DNA from: Diphasiastrum complanatum
Taxonomy: Eukaryota > Streptophyta > Lycopodiopsida > Lycopodiales > Lycopodiaceae
NCBI GenBank assembly: GCA_029204225.1
Contig: CM055109.1
Span: 26,106,178-26,170,177, forward strand
Reading direction: 5' to 3'
DNA: 64,000 nt
A program made the position numbers and the translations under genes. The notes beneath the pieces are model-generated. The model did not search any database and was not told the DNA's origin. It was given only the letters and a program-made list of their open reading frames with translations. Below, piece by piece: positions 11,701-20,584 of the stretch (its first letter is position 1; each line of letters begins with the position of its first letter).

Positions 11701-14700
11701 GGATAATGGATACGAGTTGATGTTCTTAAGTGCCAGAGCTATTACTCAAGCTTACATTACACGTCAGTTCCTGCTGAATCTCAAGCAGGTGAGAAGGTTT
11801 GCCTACCTGATCAAGTTTTGGTAATTTAACGTCAGTTGAAGCTTTGGTGATACTCAATAATTAACGAGCCTGGTATGCACTTTAAATAATTGACTAAAGG
11901 TTTGATGTAGAAACATAGCAGCAGTCTTTCTAAAATAACGTAAATGTGTTCAGTTTTTTTGTTGTATCTTTAGTAATGGTATGAAGTGGTTATTGCTTAG
12001 CCCCAGGAACTTTTGTCCTAATAGGCTTATTGATCTCCTTGGCACATGATTTACTAGCATGTGCCCGGAATTGAAATTGACTTTTCTGAAAGACAAGCTG
12101 ATACAACATTTTGATGGTTTCAATGCTTCTGTTCTGTTTGTGGAAGACTGGAACTTATTGCATGCGACTAATGTTGAATTCTGATTAGAGGAAGTAAATT
12201 TCAGATTTGTAAATCTATGAGTGGAATTGGATAGTTTATTGAACAAGTTTTCATGATAGCCCTTAGTCGTTGTTAGCTTATATTCAAGGATGGCAAGTTT
12301 TTCCTTGCAAAATACCACATCCGGCACTTGTCACAGGGTCTGTTAAGGAAATGAATTGTTTTACAGTCTCCTTTCAAGAATTTACAACCTTAAAAAAGCT
12401 GAAGTGCAAGGGGTATTGCTTATATCACATGTCATATTTATCAAAAAAATAGCTGCACTAGGGTATCACATTATTTTATCGGCACATTCAGCAGTGAGTT
12501 TGCATTAAGTTCTTGCATGAAGATGAATTTTCATATGTCGAGGTTAAGAGGAGGTTTGTAAAGTTAGTATATCTGTGGATTTGGACATTGACATAAAGTA
12601 CAAGCTTATTAGGAAATATATGAATTGAGCTGATTGTACCTCCTCCTATGCTACTTACATTATGAAGTCTTATTCTGCAGGATGGTGAGCCTCTTCCAGA
12701 TGGTCCAGTAGTAATTTCCCCTGATGGACTAGTCCCATCCCTGTACAGAGAAGGTTTGGCTACCAATTTCCTCATAGTTACATTGATTCAATCACCCGTT
12801 GGAAATTTTTAAAGCAGCAACTGCTTGGTGCTTTTGATATGTTTTTTCATCACAGTGGTTACCTTATAAAGCTTAGTGTGAGAAATAACTTTTTTCTTTC
12901 TATTAATTTTGTTTCTTCCTAAGAACACAAGGGTTCAAAGCTGTGAATAGAAGTGATTATGCTATTGAATTTTTGAGAAGTTTCTCAATATAATTTGATG
13001 AAAAAGGTTCATGTTTATACTCCATTTCATTGTATCCGCAAGATTGAAAAGCTTGGGGTCAAATACAAGGTTGAATTAAGTTTATGTATGATGTTAGGTG
13101 TGTTCGATGCATAGTTGCCCATAAATGCGTTTCTGGGAGCAGAATCGTGCCCAAAAAAAAACAGATTATATATATTTGTTGCCCTAAAATTGCCCTAGAC
13201 TAGACCTAAACCATGCTGTTTCCAACCCAAGTGTAACCAAAACACCTGGCAACCTATAAAAATGCAATGTCCTTGATCAAAGCTTTAATCTGATAGCCAT
13301 ATTGCCCACAAAAATCCCAAAAAAAAATGTTTCTGAGAAACGCTCTGCCATTTCAGAAACGCGGTTCAGAAATGCATTTCTGACCGTGTTTCTGAACGCG
13401 TTTCTGCAATGGGTGTGCAACTATGGTTTCATGTGATGCTCGTCTTTAATATTATTCAACTCTGGGGCATTGGAGTGTATATCGTTCATAATCAAAGTGT
13501 GGTCAATGAAGGTGGAAGAGAACTTAACTGGGTTCTTAGATGCGTAGTTTTTATTTTCAGCACTGTAGAACTTAGCTAGGTCTGAAAGGCACTTTAACTT
13601 TAACCTTGTTTTATACAGCCAGGACTTCTAACTGGTTTCAGACCAGTGCAAAGCCGATTGATTATATGCTATGGATGAAACCTGAGATGATTACTAAGGG
13701 ACACACACGTTTATTTGTAGTAGAGCACTTAGTACATTAAGACGATGTGAAGATGGACATCAAGGTAGGTCCTAGCATGATGACGGACAAATGCCATGCC
13801 AATACCCTTTTTAAAAGAGAAGACCTTTTTGAGTTCTTCTCCAATTCACAGGTTCAAAACCCTAGCTATAGTTCTGAAAAAGAACTGAACTTGGAGTTCA
13901 AAAGCATCTGCATAGAGAAATTCCAGAATACAACAATTTAACTTATCAATCAAAAGTGTCATAAAGCTAGTTCCTTATCGTCTGTTTGCAATACATTGAT
14001 GTCTTTGAAAGTTGACTATCGTATCAATTCATCTTGAACAATAAAGTCCAGCATTCTCTCAGAAAAAAATTGCAAAGAAAAATTTAGAATGGTGTATAAA
14101 AAAAGAAGAGAATGATGGTATGCTAGTTCACCTCCTTGAAGCTGTTGAAGTTGCATATGGGTTTAGGGTTTAAGTACCATATACTAATTTGACATATTTG
14201 TAACTCCATATACCATATACCATGTTAGAATACAAGTCTTTATGGTATATGGAGTTATAGATATGTCGAATTAGTATATTTATGTGAAATGGTACCTAGT
14301 GGCACAATGCATTTTTGACATGTTAAAAATCTAAAAGTCATTGGAAGCTTCTAGAACTTCCAAAAACATGTGCAAGAATTTGTGATTTTGAAGAGAGGAG
14401 GGAAACTATATTTTTCAGGAATCAGTACTTGAAGTGTTACACAAGCTGATAAAACCTTAAGTAAATATACCAAAATCACTTAGCAAGTCTATCTCTTTAT
14501 CAATCTCATGTAATAGTACATAGATCAACAAGCAAACATAAGATCTCTATTGCAAGTCTCTTCCCAACCATAGCTGCACAGGAATTGCCTGGCAAGGCTT
14601 ATGCTATGCCCCATTAACGTTGACACATCCTAACATCGACACATGACACTCAAACATTGGACCAAAGAGCATATGACGCGTGTTGTTGACCGATCAACCC

Positions 14701-17700
14701 TCCTTTTAGGAGGTCAGTCCAACAAACTCTATTTGAGACCCAGTATCCCTTGGCCAACCCGGAATTCACCACTTACACTGATATTTACGTTGCAATTTAC
14801 AATTGTCTCCACAAGCCAGTGACTTAGCCATTTACAATTTAAAATAGGCAAAGGGATTTAAAGTACATGTGACATCCCTTCCCTCCTTAGATGACATTGC
14901 CCTTGATGGCAAAGTCTGGATACCAAAGATGCACGCCGTTCAGGAAAGTTGTGAGCCTAGAGCCACGAGCGTTTGGAGTGGTTCTGGGATTTAGCAACGT
15001 TCCGGATCGGAACGCCATAAATTTTCTTTTTGGTTTTTTTTTTCAGCTGTTTTGGAAATCATCAAATTGCGAAATTCCAAAACCTGAAATTTGAATGAAG
15101 CATTGTTTTGAATCTCAAAACTTGTCTGCATAATGAATAGCATTTCATGTGACATTAACATCGCCTAATCGAAGCATAAAGCTTCAGCATAATTAGAATT
15201 TCACACATCCAAAAGATCATTAATAACTCCCGTAAGTTACAAGACAGCTCAGAAGCCCATTTCGACCAAAATGGGTCGGAACATACTGGTCCATAATGTG
15301 TTAAATTTTTTTTCAAACAATACCTAAGAATTGCCTGTAAAAATTTCACTCAAGACTGTATAGTTGGAATTCATCACTTTCATGGATCTATGATAGGTCC
15401 TTTCCAGCACAAAAGTTTGTGTTTTGGATATGTACTTTTGATTCCTTGTAGATGTGCTCTGTTCCGATGTGTTGGAAATGGGGCATCGTGGCTGTTAACA
15501 AATTTTTTTAGAGTTTTTTTGTTGACAGTGTTTGGAGTTCCGGAACGCAACGTTCTGGAACGTAGGGGCCCAAAATGCCGTTCTGAGGCCACTTAGCTAG
15601 ATACTATGCATGTAACCCATGCGCGGTCTCCTAGGTAGCATCACTAAGAGGTCAGCTATGCCATGCAACCAAGTACTCATGGAGCAAACGATTCCGCATT
15701 CGCCTCTGCTTCCAGTCCAATACTTTCGCTGGTCCATGCATCACCTCCCCATGCTCCTCAGATAAAACAAGTCCATCAGCCCACAAGTTATCACTGTCAT
15801 GTAAAACCTTTTTTAAGCATGAAACATGAAAAACAGGATGACAATGTCAAATCCAATTCATAAGCAACACTATTTATCCTTTTAACAATTTTTTGAGGTC
15901 CATAACATCTAGGTGACAGCCTATAACACTTCCCTGTCTTAAGGTGTTTGAGTCCTTTGTAATCCTGAAAAACATCATGTTTTGTTTGTCGAACTCTCTT
16001 GGCATACGATCCAAAATTAACATAAGTCTTTGCCCGAATCATAGCCACTCTCACATTTTCCTTTGCTAACTCCAACATATGTTGCATGTGAGTTAGAAAT
16101 TTCACAACACTAGGCATCTATGAGGCATACCTATGGTTAAAGGATTGGTTGGTCTAAAACTATAACTGAGCTTGAAAGGCCTTATCTTTGTACATGAATT
16201 TTTTTTATCATTACAAGCAAATTCCAACAATGGTAGGTAACTGTTGCACCGGCGCCTCAAAAGGCGCTGGGACTTGAGAGCGGTTTCCCCAACACGCGCT
16301 TAAGTCTAACATTCATCCATCATGCACTTACGTAAAAGCCAACTCAGAAACGTAACAAGCTTAACCATTCAGACTTAAAAAAACTGGAATCCCAACCAAC
16401 CCGAAAGCCAACTCAGAATCCGTCCCCAAAAGGTAACCAAAGGCAAAGACAAGCCACACATATTCAGTCCAGTTCCCACGAGATGAAATAAGCAAGTCCA
16501 AAACTTTCCGACGAACTTGGTGTCTCGGTCAGAAATAATCGTTCTAGGTAGGCCATGGTATTTGAAGACACATTTGAAAAATAACCTCGCCACTTCTTCA
16601 GCTGTCACTGAACTTTTAGTTGGTACAAGGTGAGCTTGTTTTGAAAAACGGTCAACCACCACATAAATTGAGTCAAAACCCTGGCAACGTGGTAGTTGAA
16701 CAATAAAATCCATGCTCACTGAGTCCCAAGGGTATGCTGGCACTGGTAATGGCTGGAGTAGCCCTGCTGGGGCTAGCGGTTCCACCTTCACTTTTCATCA
16801 ATCATCTCAGTTTCATCATCAACGCCAGACATTTGGAATGCTTTCTCCCACTTTCATAACCAATTTTCCACCCAGTGAACATATGACACGTGTTGTGTTG
16901 ACCAGTCAACCGTCCTATTGTTTAGGAGGTTAGTCGGGTAGAGTATTTGAGACCCAATTTCCCTTGGCCATCTTGGAATTTTTCACGATTGCAATACAAT
17001 TGTCTCCACACATTGATGACTTAGCCATACACTTTACAATAAGGCAAAGTACATGTGAGAAGAACACAAAGGATTTTTTTTATGGAGCAAATATATTATA
17101 GCAAATGGAGCAAATATGATCTATTTTGAAAAGGTGATCACATCACATATGGACCTTTTTCAATTTTAAATCTTGGCAATGCTTAAGATTGGTAGGATCT
17201 GCTACTTAAGTAGCAAGGAACCAAGGGCCATAATTGTGTAGGAAAACCATCCATTTATTTTTAAGAGATAACAACGCCACTTGAGGTATAAAATTATGCT
17301 GGGCCCCTCTTTGTTCGCGTAGAGGTAAGGAAGAATGTACATCTGGAGAGTGGTATTGAGGATAAGGGTAAGGCGACTGATGGGTATGTACAAGTGGGTG
17401 TTTCCTCAACAATAGACGGTGTCAAAGTTGACATACTACTTACCAGCGTTCATAGCATGCCTTGCATGTCAAGCGTGATCCTTGGGGAATCTGATCCGGA
17501 GAGCGTGTAATGGGAGAGGTCGAGATTATCGGCAAAATCCATCTTGATTTTTTCTCAATTACTCTCTAACCACTATGCAAAACTGTGTCATTCACTATAG
17601 AAAACCACAAGACCTACACACTACTATGTCTCGGTTAATGAGATCGGTTTCTCCTTGGATGAACTTCAACAACTTACTAATTACTTATGGCACTACTTCA

Positions 17701-18685
17701 ACACGCTACAACACGCTGTCGAAATTTTGCGTACCAACAGGGGGGCTCCGAAACATCTCCCAGTTTTCAGGTCCCGACCGGACAAAGTGTCCGTGAAGCC
17801 TTGTTTAATGTCGAACTTTGGACGGACTTCGTCCTGTCTGTTCCCACAGGTTCCTATCGAGGTTGTCCACTGGCCGTAACAAACGGCTCTTGAAACGGAT
17901 CCCGTTTGGAGAAACGAGGCCGTTGGACGGAAAGTTGCAAAACTAGTCCATTTCGCTTGACCTAATTGCGTTTCTATCCTGTCGAAGGGCCATTTTGACC
18001 GAACGATACCCGAATCGAGCTAGGCTCGGTCCTCTGAGTTCGTATCGGGATCATGAATCTGTGGACTGTATTCCTGGGCCATTTTTGTCGATTCCAAATG
18101 TTTTCAGTTCCGGTCCCTCACAGAGTGTCCCTGAAGCCCTGTTCAACGTCGAACTTCGGACGGACGTTGCGGGCCGACCGTTGGTCGTTTTCTCGTCTTG
18201 TCTGTTCTGACAGGTTCCTATCGAGGTTGTCCACTGGCCGAAACAGACTGCACCTGAAACGGATCCCATTTGAAGGAACGGGGCCGTCGGACGGAAAGCT
18301 GCAAAACTAGTCCATTTCGCTTGACCTAATTGCGTTTCTCTCCAGTCGAAGGGCCATTTTGACCGAACGATGGGGGCGGTTGCGCTGGGTGTACCAGTGG
18401 CAGGGTCGGTGGCAGTGGGTGCACCATTGGAAACAGAGTCCGCGGCATCTGTGGACGGCTCGCCGAGCTCAGCAACTGGCTCAGAATATGCCTCGAGAAT
18501 GCGGCGGGGATGACCATACAAACGCCGATCCCGTAGCGCCCCCCCCCGTGGGTCGGACTCGCAATCCCCCCAAGTGTGCTCGAACCCGAGAGGCGTTCCC
18601 TGTGAACTGCTTTTGACAAAAAGGGCAACGCCACTTTTTGTCGGGCATCAACTCCACCTCTCATCCCAAATGGGACGAGCAGCCA

Positions 18686-18773
<88 letters not shown>

Positions 18774-19016
18774 GCACGCAAATCTAATATCTCTCTCTCT
18801 CTCTTCTCCTAGACCCTAAACCCTAAATCCTAAACTCACACACACACACCATGTCTCCTACACGCGCGCACACACACAAATCCCTCACACTTTGTCTCTT
18901 CCTCTCTCTCTCTCACACACAAATCACCACACACACACACATCCGTATGCACACGAATCAACAATATACACACACACACACACAACTCATCACACACACA
19001 CACACACAAACACCAT

Positions 19017-19064
<48 letters not shown>

Positions 19065-20509
19065 CTCTCCCTCACTCACTCTCTCTTTCTCCCTCTCTTG
19101 CCCTCTTTCTCTCCTCTCGGGCTTCTGTGGAACAGTCCGCTGCCCGCACGCCCTTTCGTTTTTTTAAATAATAAAAAAAAAAAAACCGCGTTTGGGGCCC
19201 GGACGCGTCCAGCAAAAAAATTTCATATTTTTTTTGGACGTCTCCAACCCCGCGTCCGGGGGTCGGACGCGTCCGGGTCCGTGCGTCGGACGTGGACGCG
19301 AAAAGGCCCTTTCCGACCCGGACCCTCATGTCTGATATTATTATATATATACATATATATATCTTAGAAGCCCGTTCCGTCCGTTCCGGAACGTTCCTGG
19401 TCGGAACGAGTTAATGTAGCAGCAGAAGCCACAAAAATGTGTAGCAGCCATCCCGGTTTGTAGCAGCCCACGATTTCTGCTGATGGCTGACGGAACGGGC
19501 AACTAAACCTTAGTTTCCAGATTAAACGAAGTTTGTAGCAGCCCACGACTTCTGCTGATGGCTGACGTAGCTCTTCCACCCAGAAATGGGATGCATGCAA
19601 TATAAATTTCAGAAATGGGATCATGCAATATGAAAGTTCTTCGGGATCATTCTAATCTATGGCGGATCATGAGCTACTGATCAGACACATGTAAAAGACA
19701 AAATTAAACAAGTGTTGCGGTGCCATTGACCATCATGCATTGGCTTGTAGAATTGAATATTGATTTCTTTGTAGAAATAGTTGGTAGATAGTTAAACTAG
19801 AGCCAAATTAATCTAACACAAAGCTAGATTTACGCAGGTAGAGAATGAGCTAGATTCTTCATATGGTTTAGAACTTTAGATCATAAGGAATTCTAAGGTT
19901 GAGAGCTCAGGATATGGCGTTTTTTTCCTTTGTATAAAAACGTATTTTTTTTTGAGGGTGTCGTTCCAGAACGTGTTCCGTTCCGGAATGGGCAACGGCG
20001 ATATATATATATATATATATATATATCTAAGGAAGCGGATGGTAGACGCGGACGCGTCGGGGGTGCGTTCGCGTCCGGTGTTTTTCTTTTTTAATTTTTA
20101 AATTTTGTTTTAAAAAAAAATATTAAAAAAAAAAATGGCGTCCGGACACGTCTGGACCCCGGACGCATCTGTTTTTTTTTTTTTTCTAAAAAAAAAAAGA
20201 AATTGGACCCGTCCGACCCCGCGTCCGGGTCCGGACGCCGGACGCGGATGCGGACGCGGGCAATCCGGCCCGGACCCTCATCCCTGATATTATTATATAT
20301 ATAATTCAAGGATGCGCGTCCGTGCCGGACGCGAGCAATCCGCGTCCGGGCCGGCATCCGAACCCGGACGTGTCCCATTTTTTTTTAATATTTTAAATTT
20401 TTTTTTATAGACTAAATAACACTAAAAAAACTAAAAAAAAAACCCGGATGCGTCCGGACCCCCGGACGCACCCCTGGCGCGTCCGAACACGGATGCACGT
20501 CCGCTACCT

Positions 20510-20584
<75 letters not shown>

